Origin: CAYNNP01 sp964398215
GTDB taxonomy: Bacteria > Planctomycetota > Planctomycetia > Pirellulales > Pirellulaceae
Length of the DNA stretch: 22,650 nucleotides
Assembly (NCBI GenBank): GCA_964398215.1
Contig: CAYNNP010000093.1
Coordinates: forward strand, 1-22,650
Direction: 5' to 3'
Shown here one piece after another: positions 7,284 to 15,451 of this stretch. A program made the translations under genes and the position numbers. Under the pieces are notes generated by a model, which was given only the letters and a program-made list of their open reading frames with translations, ran no database searches and was not told the origin of the DNA. Numbering within the stretch: the stretch's first letter is position 1; each line of letters begins with the position of its first letter.

Positions 7284-7997
7284 TCACGAAGAATCCGATT
7301 CCTCGTCCATCTCCAATTCCGCTTCATTCAGGCAATGCCATGCAGCGGCAGTCGAACCCGCGGAACGCAAGTTTGAAAGCAGCTCGGTTCCCGAGATCAG
7401 CCGACTGATTTTCGCCAAAATCCTTAGGTGCGAACTGTCGTCGTAAGAACAAATCAGAAAGAAAACGTCGGTCAGTTGGCCGCGGCCTGCGAACGGTATC
7501 GCTGACGGGCAGACTGCCAAGGCGATCACGCTGTCGGCCAAAATCGTTGTTTGTGGTCTCCGCGGGTGCAAAAGCGCGACGCCACAATCCAGAGCCGTTG
7601 GGTGCATTTCTTCACGGCTTTTTACGGCCTCGGCCATCGTGGCTGGATCCCAAAGCATCCCTGTTGCTGCTGCTAGTTCACACATCGATCGTATGACGCT
7701 GCCGCGCGTTCGCGAATTCAATGGAACCGACATGGTGTCGATTGAGCACAGATCGCTGATCTTGCGGTCTTGAACATCGCCGTGGACTCGATCCAGCACC
7801 TGTTGAACTTTGCTGAGTTCTTCGTTGTCGCTGACACCGATTCGGTCTTCCAGCCAATGATGGATTTCCGCTTCACTAAAACGCCAGTTTCCGCGGACTT
7901 TACGGCCCGGAATCCGTCCACGCTCCACCATCCGAGTGACTTGGTCGGGTGTCACATGCAGGTATTGAGCAAGCTGAGCGAGATCAAGGTCTTCCAT
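7284..7997 (-). CDS. Helix-turn-helix / PTS EIIA (PtsN-type) fusion protein
   Basis: 237 residues from the ATG at 7997. The frame runs open to 8108, but that extension lies inside a terminator hairpin, so the shorter start is preferred. Residues about 4-55 are an excisionase/MerR-like DNA-binding domain (LAQYLHVTPDQVTRMVERG, then RGNWRFSEAEIHHWL). After a linker, residues about 90-220 match PTS EIIA type 2: a strand-loop with ALDCGVALLHPR, whose His is at the expected phosphorylation site, and FFLICSYDDSSHLRILAKI, matching the conserved strand-helix of PtsN. It is probably a cytoplasmic regulator in which phosphotransfer or nutrient state alters DNA or partner binding. No EIIB, EIIC, HPr or EI gene is nearby, so it is more likely regulatory than a sugar transporter part. 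The acidic C-terminal tail is LEMDEESDSS. Confidence 0.8.
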   Translation of the reverse strand: MEDLDLAQLAQYLHVTPDQVTRMVERGRIPGRKVRGNWRFSEAEIHHWLEDRIGVSDNEELSKVQQVLDRVHGDVQDRKISDLCSIDTMSVPLNSRTRGSVIRSMCELAAATGMLWDPATMAEAVKSREEMHPTALDCGVALLHPRRPQTTILADSVIALAVCPSAIPFAGRGQLTDVFFLICSYDDSSHLRILAKISRLISGTELLSNLRSAGSTAAAWHCLNEAELEMDEESDSS

Positions 7998-8082
7998 TGT
8001 CTGGTCAAGTTTTGTGGCGTTTGCTGGAACGGTTGTGTGAATTGTAGTGAAAGCCCCAAAAAAGGAACCCGCCCAGAACGCA

Positions 8083-8116
8083 AAAAAGGCTTGGTGAAAA
8101 TCCACCAAGCCTTTTT
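8083..8116 (-). terminator. Intrinsic terminator (usable on both strands)
   Basis: A 9-bp GC-containing stem GGCTTGGTG / CACCAAGCC (8088-8096 and 8103-8111) with a 6-nt loop is flanked by A-run and T-run sequence on either side. On the minus strand it ends in CACCAAGCC followed by TTTTTT, and it lies 62 nt past the stop of the 95-residue gene. It therefore separates that gene from the HTH-EIIA gene. Confidence 0.88.
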
Positions 8117-8177
8117 GGTCATTGTGACAGGAGCAATTCTACACGGGACACAATGACGTTATGCGAACAGAACGAGA

Positions 8178-8465
8178 TTAGTTCGAGCCGCCATTCTCCA
8201 ATTGCTCACGATACTGGTCTCGCTCGCGGCGGGTCGCTTCTAGATCAAAGATCAGGTACTTCATGTCCAAACGCAATTGCGACAGGGCTTCTTGTACCAA
8301 GTTCAATATTCGTTTGCGGCGAGTGCTGCATTCGACCACGCGGTTGAGGGCTGGGGTCAGCGAATCACGATACTGTGCTGGCAGCCCGTTGATTGCGTTG
8401 GTCAGCTCCTCTAGTTCGGTGGGGATCTCGTTTTGATTACTTGTCCCGACAGTTGAATGTGTCAT
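8178..8465 (-). CDS. Small coiled-coil protein, unknown function
   Basis: 95 residues from the ATG at 8465. The open frame continues upstream to 8639, but the strong ribosome-binding site fixes the shorter start. The protein is soluble and mostly helical: ELEELTNAINGLP (about 18-30), a basic cluster STRRKRILNLVQEAL (47-61), then a coiled-coil-like helix LDMKYLIFDLEATRRERDQY (65-84) and a short polar tail. I do not recognise the family; the pattern suggests a small dimeric or partner-binding protein. It is monocistronic: a terminator follows it and the gene upstream is divergent. Confidence 0.78.
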   Translation of the reverse strand: MTHSTVGTSNQNEIPTELEELTNAINGLPAQYRDSLTPALNRVVECSTRRKRILNLVQEALSQLRLDMKYLIFDLEATRRERDQYREQLENGGSN

Positions 8466-8839
8466 GTGGTTGCTCCTAAAGGTGTAGCCTGAGTCGTGTT
8501 CGTATGACCGTTCCAAACGCATTTGAGGTGCCAAATGTTGCGGAACGGCCCGTAAGATCCTACGTAAACTCTTTGCCAACAATGATTTAGGGGTTCGCCA
8601 GATGCAATGCTGCCATTCTGCAACGTTGTTTTTTTTCACAACGTTCGGACTTGGCTCGGAGACCTAAATCTTGATATGGAAAGACTTTACGCCATTGGCG
8701 ACGACTTTTAGCGACTTGAGGCGTTTTTTCAACGCCATGTCGCATTTGCCACACACCTGCACGAATCGCTGATCACATCCAACTGTTCAAGCGTCGTGTC
8801 GGCGATTGTTTCGTGAACCAGCGGATAGGTCAATCATCC
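8466..8839. other. Divergent intergenic region
   Basis: The spacer between the coiled-coil gene (minus) and the large secreted protein (plus). It must hold both promoters. Visible elements are a direct repeat CAACGTT at 8621-8627 and 8639-8645 (18-bp period) around a run of eight T, and a 6-bp hairpin GGCGTT/AACGCC at 8720-8736. No coding region is supported. Confidence 0.5.
8473..8478 (-). promoter_or_regulatory. Ribosome-binding site TAGGAG
   Basis: On the minus strand TAGGAG is followed by 7 nt and then the ATG at 8465. It decides the start of the 95-residue coiled-coil protein against the longer open frame. Confidence 0.85.
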
Positions 8840-11614
8840 ATGACGCTTAATCGAATAACTGCCATCAGATGCGCCCGGGATATAACGACTTGGCAGACCT
8901 TTCGTCCAATTGTTTTCGTTGTTTCCCTTTTGCTGGCCACTTTGACTCAAGATTCCGCATCTGCCCAGCTTCATGATGCGCTGGATGCCTACCCGCCACG
9001 ATGGAACTTGGACGGTTCGGATTGCCAGGCGAGTGTGATCTCTCACAAACACCTGTCCGACGGTGGTAAAGACGGCCGCGGATGCGAACATTTGGTTTTT
9101 AATTCAACGCACGGCAGCGAAGCCCTTTTTGTCTATCCGCTGGAACCTTTGGAGGTGAATGACGAGTTGAGGGCGAATCTGTCGGTGATGAGTGCCAAGC
9201 CGGGTTGCCGAATTGGATTGCGAGTTCGTTTTCCCTATTCGCGCGATGATGAAACAGGAAAAGCGATCGCGGTTGTGTTGTACGGTGCTGATTACGAGGA
9301 TCCTGGAAAGTACAGCACGATCGGCGTGGGGTCGATCAAGCGTCCGCTTAAGTTAAAAGAAATTGCGATCCGGCGCGAACGTGGCACCAATGCTGATTTG
9401 CGAGATCCCTACGTTGATGCAGTCGTCATCAATGCTTTCGCAGGTGCTGGGACAACGGCTGTTCGACTGGATGAATTGCAAGTCGAAGGAATGATTGCTG
9501 TTGGTGACAAAGGGCGCGCACTGACCAGGCTGGAGCAATCGGATCGTTCGACGGTGATGCGTATCGGCCCGGGAGGGTCGGAGCGTTTGGTGCGCGCGGA
9601 GCCACGCGTGATGAAGGGTGCTTTTCCGGTGAACCGTGTTGCTAGGATTTTGCAATACAACGGCGAGCCGTTGGCTTGGGTCCGATCGCTTGGGTTTGAT
9701 GGTGTGTTGTTGGCTAGCCCTCCCAATGCATCGATTTTGCGAGACGCGATTCGTAATCGCATGTTGATTTACGCACCGCCACCAACTGCGCCGGATCCCA
9801 ATCTGCAACCGTTGCTGGAACCAGTGGCGGGATGGTACATCGGATCCAAGGTAGCCTTGGATCGCCGTCGGATCCAGCAAGCCGATCAATCTAGTAAACG
9901 TATTCGCGGTTTTCCCGAACGCTGGCAACGACCGATCGTTGCGGCGCCCGCTGAGTCTTGGAATCAGTACGCGCCGCTGGTGGATGCAATGATCGATGAT
10001 CTGCCAATCAGAGGACGCGGAGTATCAGCACACGAAGAAGCGGTGGAAATCGCGCGAGGGCGCCGGATTTTGGGGAATCGAATTCAATCCGCCATCGGAA
10101 TCGCTAGCTTGCCACCAAGAGCAGCTTTGTTGCAGACACAAGAAATTTCGCGGGCCATCGGTGCTCCGCCTCCATCGTCCTTGCAGTGGCATGCGATGTG
10201 GGCGCAAGTCATCCGGAGCTTGGAATCGGTTCCGCACGCGATTGTTTTTCGTTCCAGCCAGTCGTTAACATCTGGCGCGGAACTCGATGCGCAGCGCGCC
10301 ACCGCGCTCAGTTACATCAATCGTATGGTTGCGATGATCGAGCCGTGGGTTGCTCAGGCAGCACCAATGATTGCTCCGCCAACCTCCAATCCGAATTACC
10401 GCTGTGGTCGGCTAAACGTCGGGGAAACCGATTTGCTGTTGATCACATCCATAGCGTCTCGTGGTGACGACATTCTTGCCGGAGACGGTGCCACGATTGA
10501 TATCGCACTTCCGCCAACGGACGCTTCCAAAATCGCTTGGCGGCTGACTCACTTTTCTGCCGAACGATTGACAACCGAGCAAACATCACTTGGCCCACGC
10601 CTGCGGATTGTGTCGCCTGACGTCGTCGAAATAATTGTGCTTAGCAGTGATCCCGGTGTTGGCGGAGAATTGAGCCAGTCGGCGCAGCGTTTTGCTCAAC
10701 GCGCCAGTTCGGATCGCTATCAGTTGTCCAACGATTTGTTGCGTCAGACCCGGCAGCACTGGAACCTTGCTGCGTCCGCTAGAGCTGCTAGTCGTGAAGT
10801 CCCAGCTGATTTGTTGACTGTGGCAACGCAAACGGTCGGCGACGCGGAGTCATCGTTTCGCGCCGGCGACACGGATGCTTGCTTACGGTTGTTGCGCCGC
10901 GCGGATGCTTGGACTTTGCGTTCGCGATGGCAACTGTCCGATGCCTTGATGCCGGACTGGCCAAATCCAACAAGTTGCCCGACCCTGATCGCCAACGCAA
11001 CGGAAGCTCACGTAGCATGGCATCCACTGATGGGCGAACAAGGCTGGGGCGTCAATCGACTTACCTCTGGATCGCTCGATGAACCAAGCTTGATTGGTGA
11101 AGGTCGGTGGCAGATCGGAAAACGACAAGCCGTTCGGGCTGCAACTGAAGTCAGTTTAGTCACACGAGGTGTATTCAACGGCGCACGCGCATTGCGGGCT
11201 ACGGTGACACCAGCAACTGAAAGCCAACTGCCCGGTGGATACGAAGGAACAACCTTGCAAATCAGCAGCCCTTCGATTCGAATTCCTGCCGGCAAGGCGT
11301 TTCGGATCGACGCAATGGTGCGCACGATCGGATTTGGCGGAGCTCATCAAGGCGTACTGGTTTACGACACAACCGGCGGTCAGGAGATGGGCGTCCTTGT
11401 ACGAGGGCGTTCGGAGTGGACGCCGGTACGACTTTATAGGCAATCGATTTCGCAGGCGGATGTGAGCGTCATGTTCGAGATCATTGGGGCCGGGGAAGCG
11501 ACCATTGATGACGTTGCTTTGCAGCTCTGGGAGCCGAAGCCCACAACGCCAATACCGCTTCGCCCTATGATAGAGCTTTCTGCAAAGCCAGGCGATCCAT
11601 CGACAACACGTTAG
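8840..11614 (+). CDS. Large secreted protein with possible glycosidase-like barrel and beta-sandwich ends
   Basis: 924 residues from the ATG at 8840; a GTG at 8813 would add nine. Neither has a clear ribosome-binding site. The N-terminus has a basic region, a hydrophobic core (IVFVVSLLLATL) and a likely cleavage at SASA-Q, so it is exported. The first 190 mature residues and the last 150 look like beta-sandwich, carbohydrate-binding-type domains (the latter with SSPSIRIPAGKAFRIDAMVR and a final ATIDDVALQLW strand). The middle (about residues 240-500) has repeated strand-helix units such as LGFDGVLLASPP, suggesting a TIM-barrel glycosidase relative, but I see no confident catalytic pair. A helical segment joins it to the C-terminal domain. 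A role in polysaccharide binding or breakdown is inference. The 73-residue gene follows 54 bp downstream. Confidence 0.78.
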   Translation: MTLNRITAIRCARDITTWQTFRPIVFVVSLLLATLTQDSASAQLHDALDAYPPRWNLDGSDCQASVISHKHLSDGGKDGRGCEHLVFNSTHGSEALFVYPLEPLEVNDELRANLSVMSAKPGCRIGLRVRFPYSRDDETGKAIAVVLYGADYEDPGKYSTIGVGSIKRPLKLKEIAIRRERGTNADLRDPYVDAVVINAFAGAGTTAVRLDELQVEGMIAVGDKGRALTRLEQSDRSTVMRIGPGGSERLVRAEPRVMKGAFPVNRVARILQYNGEPLAWVRSLGFDGVLLASPPNASILRDAIRNRMLIYAPPPTAPDPNLQPLLEPVAGWYIGSKVALDRRRIQQADQSSKRIRGFPERWQRPIVAAPAESWNQYAPLVDAMIDDLPIRGRGVSAHEEAVEIARGRRILGNRIQSAIGIASLPPRAALLQTQEISRAIGAPPPSSLQWHAMWAQVIRSLESVPHAIVFRSSQSLTSGAELDAQRATALSYINRMVAMIEPWVAQAAPMIAPPTSNPNYRCGRLNVGETDLLLITSIASRGDDILAGDGATIDIALPPTDASKIAWRLTHFSAERLTTEQTSLGPRLRIVSPDVVEIIVLSSDPGVGGELSQSAQRFAQRASSDRYQLSNDLLRQTRQHWNLAASARAASREVPADLLTVATQTVGDAESSFRAGDTDACLRLLRRADAWTLRSRWQLSDALMPDWPNPTSCPTLIANATEAHVAWHPLMGEQGWGVNRLTSGSLDEPSLIGEGRWQIGKRQAVRAATEVSLVTRGVFNGARALRATVTPATESQLPGGYEGTTLQISSPSIRIPAGKAFRIDAMVRTIGFGGAHQGVLVYDTTGGQEMGVLVRGRSEWTPVRLYRQSISQADVSVMFEIIGAGEATIDDVALQLWEPKPTTPIPLRPMIELSAKPGDPSTTR

Positions 11615-11654
11615 ATAAAGTCGATAATCGAATTTGCAAAACCAATTTTGAGGC

Positions 11655-11659
11655 AGGAG
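11655..11659 (+). promoter_or_regulatory. Ribosome-binding site AGGAG
   Basis: AGGAG lies 9 nt before the ATG at 11669 and inside the longer open frame from the TTG at 11648, so it selects the shorter start for the 73-residue protein. Confidence 0.75.
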
Positions 11660-11668
11660 CTTAGCGAG

Positions 11669-11890
11669 ATGCAACAAGTAAAGATTTTCAAAGGCGTGGA
11701 TACCGAGATTTCGGATATCGAGAAGCAAATCAATCGGTTTCTTAGAAAGACAGGCGTCACCGTACTTTCGGTTACCGGTAACTTAGCAGCTCAGCCCGGC
11801 AGTGCTAACGGCCCAATGAACTCGTTTGCCGGCAGCGATGTGATGGTCATCATCTTGTTTGACTACGACGAAAACGCGGCAAAATCTTAG
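11669..11890 (+). CDS. Small conserved-looking alpha/beta protein, unknown function
   Basis: 73 residues, starting at the ATG with the AGGAG site. Layout is strand (QVKIFKG), helix (EISDIEKQINRFLRKTG), strand (VTVLSVTGNLA), a Gly/Asn/Ser-rich loop (about residues 43-56), strand (DVMVIILFDYD) and a polar end. The beta-alpha-beta-beta pattern with a charged helix and a final hydrophobic strand fits a compact soluble domain. I recall no named function for it. Its good start signal, regular secondary structure and position 54 bp behind the large secreted protein indicate a real gene, possibly co-transcribed with it. Confidence 0.75.
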   Translation: MQQVKIFKGVDTEISDIEKQINRFLRKTGVTVLSVTGNLAAQPGSANGPMNSFAGSDVMVIILFDYDENAAKS

Positions 11891-11950
11891 AATCAAGAGT
11901 TTGGTTATTTGGTTGGGCCGAATGTTTTTGTGAGCGGATGGCACTAGACA

Positions 11951-12032
11951 CGGTTTCGAGCCACAGCCAGCCGGTCAATAACCGGGGCTATCGCCCATCG
12001 GCTCATTCGTCGGTTCAGTAAATCAAGAAGCC
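11951..12032. repeat. Dispersed palindromic repeat (GGCGATAGCC family), copy 2, inverted
   Basis: CGGTTTCGAGCCACAGCC, then CCGGTCAATAACCGGGGCTATCGCCC, then GGTTCAGTAAATCAAGAAGCCG. Compared with copy 1 at 6136-6218, the CAGTAAATCAA(G/C)AAGCCG tail is reverse-complemented, while the core is palindromic and reads the same way in both. The two copies flank the 6219-11950 block in opposite orientation. Confidence 0.8.
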
Positions 12033-12062
12033 GTTAACGGTACTACGAACAAAGAAGCAACT

Positions 12063-12081
12063 CACGGCTCGGAGAGCCGTG
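12063..12081. other. Short perfect hairpin near the carbonic anhydrase 3' end
   Basis: CACGGCTC-GGA-GAGCCGTG is an 8-bp stem with a 3-nt loop, 30 nt past the carbonic anhydrase stop. No T-run follows on either strand, so it is not a classic terminator; it may be a small repeat or help end transcription. Confidence 0.5.
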
Positions 12082-12110
12082 CTACTGTGTCCGAAAATTG
12101 GTTTCGTGGA

Positions 12111-12689
12111 TCAGCCCAAGAAATCTACTTTTCCTGATTCCAGACAATAGAATGCTGGGACAATTTTCAGGTCTTTTTTCGTGGCGTCACCGATGATCGA
12201 AGAACGACTGCTCAAGTTTTCACAGGTCCTTTTCGCGTTCTCTTTTACAACAGCATCGACATCGGATTCGTTGCATGAATCGATTGCCGGTACGATGTGC
12301 GCGACCAAGTGATTCAAGTTGTAGCCATTGTCGCCACCTGCCAATGCGGCTGTTACTGCTCCGCAACTCTGGTGTCCCAAGACAACGATCAAGTTCACGC
12401 CTAAATGGGCTACCGCGTATTCGATACTGGCGATTGTAGAAGTGTTCGCAACGTTGCCGGCGACTCGGATGACGAATAGCTCGCCCAAGCCGGTATCGAA
12501 CGAAAACTCTGGGACGACTCGGCTGTCTGCGCAACTCAAGATGATTGCGTATGGCTTTTGTCCGCCAGTCAACTCTTGCCGGCGACTGGAATCCTGTAGT
12601 TTGCCATCCAGCTTATCAGCAACAAATCGTTCGTTGCCCGCTTTGATACTCGCCAGTGCCTCGTCGGCGGATTTGTTTTCGTTACTCAC
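12111..12689 (-). CDS. Beta-class carbonic anhydrase
   Basis: 192 residues. It catalyses reversible hydration of CO2 to bicarbonate with a zinc ion, in the cytoplasm (no signal peptide). The zinc and catalytic residues are all present: CADSRVVPE (53-61; Cys53, Asp55, Arg57) and GHQSCGAV (105-112; His106, Cys109). RVAGNVAN (75-82) is the conserved strand after the first motif, and SIEYAVAHLGV (88-98) precedes the second. The C-terminal part is short and polar compared with larger family members but includes the expected last strands. The start is a GTG at 12689, supported by a GGAG site 6 nt upstream. It stands alone, flanked by repeat-bearing spacers. Confidence 0.95.
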   Translation of the reverse strand: MSNENKSADEALASIKAGNERFVADKLDGKLQDSSRRQELTGGQKPYAIILSCADSRVVPEFSFDTGLGELFVIRVAGNVANTSTIASIEYAVAHLGVNLIVVLGHQSCGAVTAALAGGDNGYNLNHLVAHIVPAIDSCNESDVDAVVKENAKRTCENLSSRSSIIGDATKKDLKIVPAFYCLESGKVDFLG

Positions 12690-12695
12690 ATTCTT

Positions 12696-12699
12696 CTCC
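12696..12699 (-). promoter_or_regulatory. Ribosome-binding site GGAG for a GTG start
   Basis: CGGAGAAGAAT precedes the GTG at 12689. An out-of-phase ATG overlaps it (ATGTGA) and would terminate at once, so the GTG is the functional start of the carbonic anhydrase. Confidence 0.7.
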
Positions 12700-12851
12700 G
12701 TCTACATAGTGTGAAATGACCAACGTTCACATGTTGATTTAGGCGAAATTGTAAAACGTATTTTGTGATCCAGCGAGTGGTGTTGCACCAAAATAAAATC
12801 CACCGCCAAGTGCTTTCGCCGACATATATTGCTCTTGTTCAAGCAAGAACG

Positions 12852-12931
12852 CCCTGAAATCACGTCTTCATCGAAATTTCACACAAGCCGTGCGTTTTCA
12901 GGGCAAAGCGATTATCCGCAAGCAAGCGGAT
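12852..12931. other. Nested inverted repeats downstream of the c-di-GMP gene
   Basis: GCCCTGAAA (12852-12860) pairs with TTTCAGGGC (12896-12904), and ATCCGC (12914-12919) pairs with GCGGAT (12926-12931) around a 6-nt loop, with GGGC/GCCC outside it. On the minus strand these lie 30-110 nt past the stop of the GGDEF/HD-GYP gene and may form its transcript end. No clean T-run follows. Confidence 0.45.
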
Positions 12932-12961
12932 TCGCCCGACCAGATTGGCCGGCTAGATTTC

Positions 12962-15451
12962 TTATTGAGCTTGCTGGGGATTGTCTGCTGCGGCAGGAGG
13001 AGCGATGACGGGAGCCGGCATGGCTTCCACAGGCCCATTCGCTTCATTCAAATCTAGCTCCAGCGATTCACGAAGCATGTGGCTTTGCGCTGATCGACAG
13101 ACATCCAACAGTGCATGTGTGTCTTGCAGCAAAGTAAACCACTCGATTTGCTCATTGGATTTCTTGACCTCAATGTTCTCAGCAGCTTCCGCGATTGAAT
13201 CGAGTTCGCAGCTTCTGGCAAAACGTCCGAGCCGTTCTACCAAGGTCTGCATGCCTTCGCCGTCTCGATTTTCCAGCGCGTCGGCAATCCGCTCAACTTG
13301 AAAACCAATTTGGATAGCGGCTTGATTCATCGAACTTGATTTCTCGTTGCGATTTTCGATGCAGCTGATAAAGTGCTCAACGAGTTTTGGGTCAAATTGA
13401 TTGCCACTGCAGCGTCGAAGTTCTGCGATCGCTTCGGCATGCGAACGGCCCTTTCTGTAGACTCGGTCGCTACGCATGGAATCGTAGCTATCGATGATAC
13501 AAAGCAGGCGGCTCTCCATTGGAATATCTTCACCGGTTGGCAGATGAGCATGTCGCCCATTGCCATCGTAGAAGGCATGCCGGTTGGCCACAATGTTTGT
13601 CAGTTGCGGACAATTGAATGCTCCTTCGACGATCTCGACACCAACACGCTCGTGCCGCGCCATGATTTCCCATTCGTCTTTGGTTAGCTGAGTCGGTTTC
13701 AAGAGGATATTGTCGGGGACACCTACTTTTCCGATGTCGTGAAGCAAGGCAGCGATTTCCAATACGTATGCATCCCGCTTGCTCAACAGGCCTTTGGACA
13801 CACGGACACACATATCCGCAACCCGGCGGCTGTGTTCCGCCGTCTTGGCATCTCGATACGAAAGCGATGAGACCAAGGCCGTGACCGCTTGGTAGGGAAT
13901 GTCCAGGCGAGGCGTGGCTCGAGTGTTCGGGCCCGGCGTTTCGGCTTCCATCTCCATACCCTCTTTATAAAGGACAACACAGTTTCGCCCCGTTCGCTTT
14001 GCGCTATACAGGCACGCGTCAGCCTGGTTGATCATGTCCTGAGGTTCTTGAGCGCCGAAAGCAAGTTCTGAAACACCCAAACTAGCGGTCAACCTCAACT
14101 CGCTTGGTGAATCCAATTTGACATTGCTAATGGCCAAACGCGTTTTTTCCGCAGCCTTGACCGCTTCGGAAGCCGACAAGCCAGGTAGGACCACGCAAAA
14201 CTCTTCACCACCGTAGCGACATACCAAACCGTTCTTTTCGTGCATCGTTCGGATCACAGCGGAAACCTGACGCAGCACTTCGTCACCAATGTGGTGTCCG
14301 TAAGTATCGTTGACGTTTTTGAAATGGTCGTTGTCGATCATAATGCAGGCCAATGGAGACGACATTGCCGTCGCTTCGGCCCAAAGTTGATCAAACTGGT
14401 TGAAGAATTCACGACGGTTAAAGCAACCAGTCAATGCGTCTTGCGTTGCCAGGACTTGAAGCTCTTCATTTTTGCGTTCGATTTCGTCGCGACTGTGACG
14501 CAGCATCGACAGCATCGACTCTAGTTCGGCGCGATGTCGTTCCATGTGTGTGACGTCTCGGAACGTTGCCAACGCGCCCTTTGCCGACCCGACGCCGCCC
14601 AGTGGTGCCGCATTGACAGAAAAGATCCTTTGATCGCCATCGGGCATTGTGTACCGAAGGATGCGACCAACCTCTGTTTCAGCATGCTTGATCGCACGAA
14701 TCCACGGATATCCTTTCTCTTTTTCGTCGTCGGATAATACCCACCCCAATGAACTTGCTGGACGATTCAGCAGCCAATCAGTATCCGCACCCAAGGTTTG
14801 TGCAAACGCACGATTCGCAAGCACAATGTTTTCGTTCTCATCCAGCAACAGCAGGCCTTCGGCAAGCGTGTCGAGTGCTTGACGAACCCGATCCGGCACA
14901 ACCTGCGTCTTCTGAAAAACCTTCATCATCCGCGAAACGAAAATCGCATAGGCAGGAATACCGAACAGCAAGAAAAACGCGATGACTCGCGCTAATGGAT
15001 GGTTCTTTAATCGTTGGATCAGCGAACTGGAAACGACTTTGTCCGACTGAAAGCACAGTTCCACGTTGCCCCAAGCCCGCCGATTGACGTTAATCGGGAC
15101 CTTCAAGGCCTCGACTGTCGTTTCCTCTTCATGGGCCGAATTCCAGAATTCAGCGTGATCTTTGGTAGCGTTTCTTACATGCCCAAGCTGACTGCGAAGG
15201 CCGATCGACAGTAAATCATGATTCCTTTCGACCTGCAATTGCATGCTGGTTTCCAGGTCTTTCCACTGCTGACGGCGGATATGGGCAGACGCATTGACCG
15301 CCAAGGCTTCGCTTAATTGACGTCGCCCCTGTTTCACAATCGGGTCGACTTCGGGCAATAATCCGAGCATATGTCCACCCACAATCAGACTGCAACCCAC
15401 ACACACAAGTGCGAAGGCAAGGCGAATCGATGCAAAGTAGACTTTGCCCAC
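12962..15451 (-). CDS. Membrane-bound PAS-GGDEF-HD-GYP cyclic-di-GMP protein
   Basis: 829 residues, starting at a GTG. Two membrane helices (about 9-30 and 154-174) bracket a periplasmic sensor of about 120 residues. Then come a PAS domain (about 185-300; LLLDENENIVLANRAF), a coiled-coil linker (300-335), a GGDEF domain (336-497) with intact RYGGEEF (412-418), and an HD-GYP domain (517-697). The cyclase motif is complete, but no RxxD inhibitory site precedes it (EKNG at 405-408). The HD-GYP domain keeps LLHDIGKVG (569-577), yet the GYP loop reads RHAFYDGNGRH (624-634) in place of the canonical HHE..DG.GYP, so hydrolysis may be altered. The region after 705 is helical and ends in a Pro/Ala tail. 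It likely makes c-di-GMP and may bind or degrade it. It is divergent from the export operon. Confidence 0.93.
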   Translation of the reverse strand: MGKVYFASIRLAFALVCVGCSLIVGGHMLGLLPEVDPIVKQGRRQLSEALAVNASAHIRRQQWKDLETSMQLQVERNHDLLSIGLRSQLGHVRNATKDHAEFWNSAHEEETTVEALKVPINVNRRAWGNVELCFQSDKVVSSSLIQRLKNHPLARVIAFFLLFGIPAYAIFVSRMMKVFQKTQVVPDRVRQALDTLAEGLLLLDENENIVLANRAFAQTLGADTDWLLNRPASSLGWVLSDDEKEKGYPWIRAIKHAETEVGRILRYTMPDGDQRIFSVNAAPLGGVGSAKGALATFRDVTHMERHRAELESMLSMLRHSRDEIERKNEELQVLATQDALTGCFNRREFFNQFDQLWAEATAMSSPLACIMIDNDHFKNVNDTYGHHIGDEVLRQVSAVIRTMHEKNGLVCRYGGEEFCVVLPGLSASEAVKAAEKTRLAISNVKLDSPSELRLTASLGVSELAFGAQEPQDMINQADACLYSAKRTGRNCVVLYKEGMEMEAETPGPNTRATPRLDIPYQAVTALVSSLSYRDAKTAEHSRRVADMCVRVSKGLLSKRDAYVLEIAALLHDIGKVGVPDNILLKPTQLTKDEWEIMARHERVGVEIVEGAFNCPQLTNIVANRHAFYDGNGRHAHLPTGEDIPMESRLLCIIDSYDSMRSDRVYRKGRSHAEAIAELRRCSGNQFDPKLVEHFISCIENRNEKSSSMNQAAIQIGFQVERIADALENRDGEGMQTLVERLGRFARSCELDSIAEAAENIEVKKSNEQIEWFTLLQDTHALLDVCRSAQSHMLRESLELDLNEANGPVEAMPAPVIAPPAAADNPQQAQ

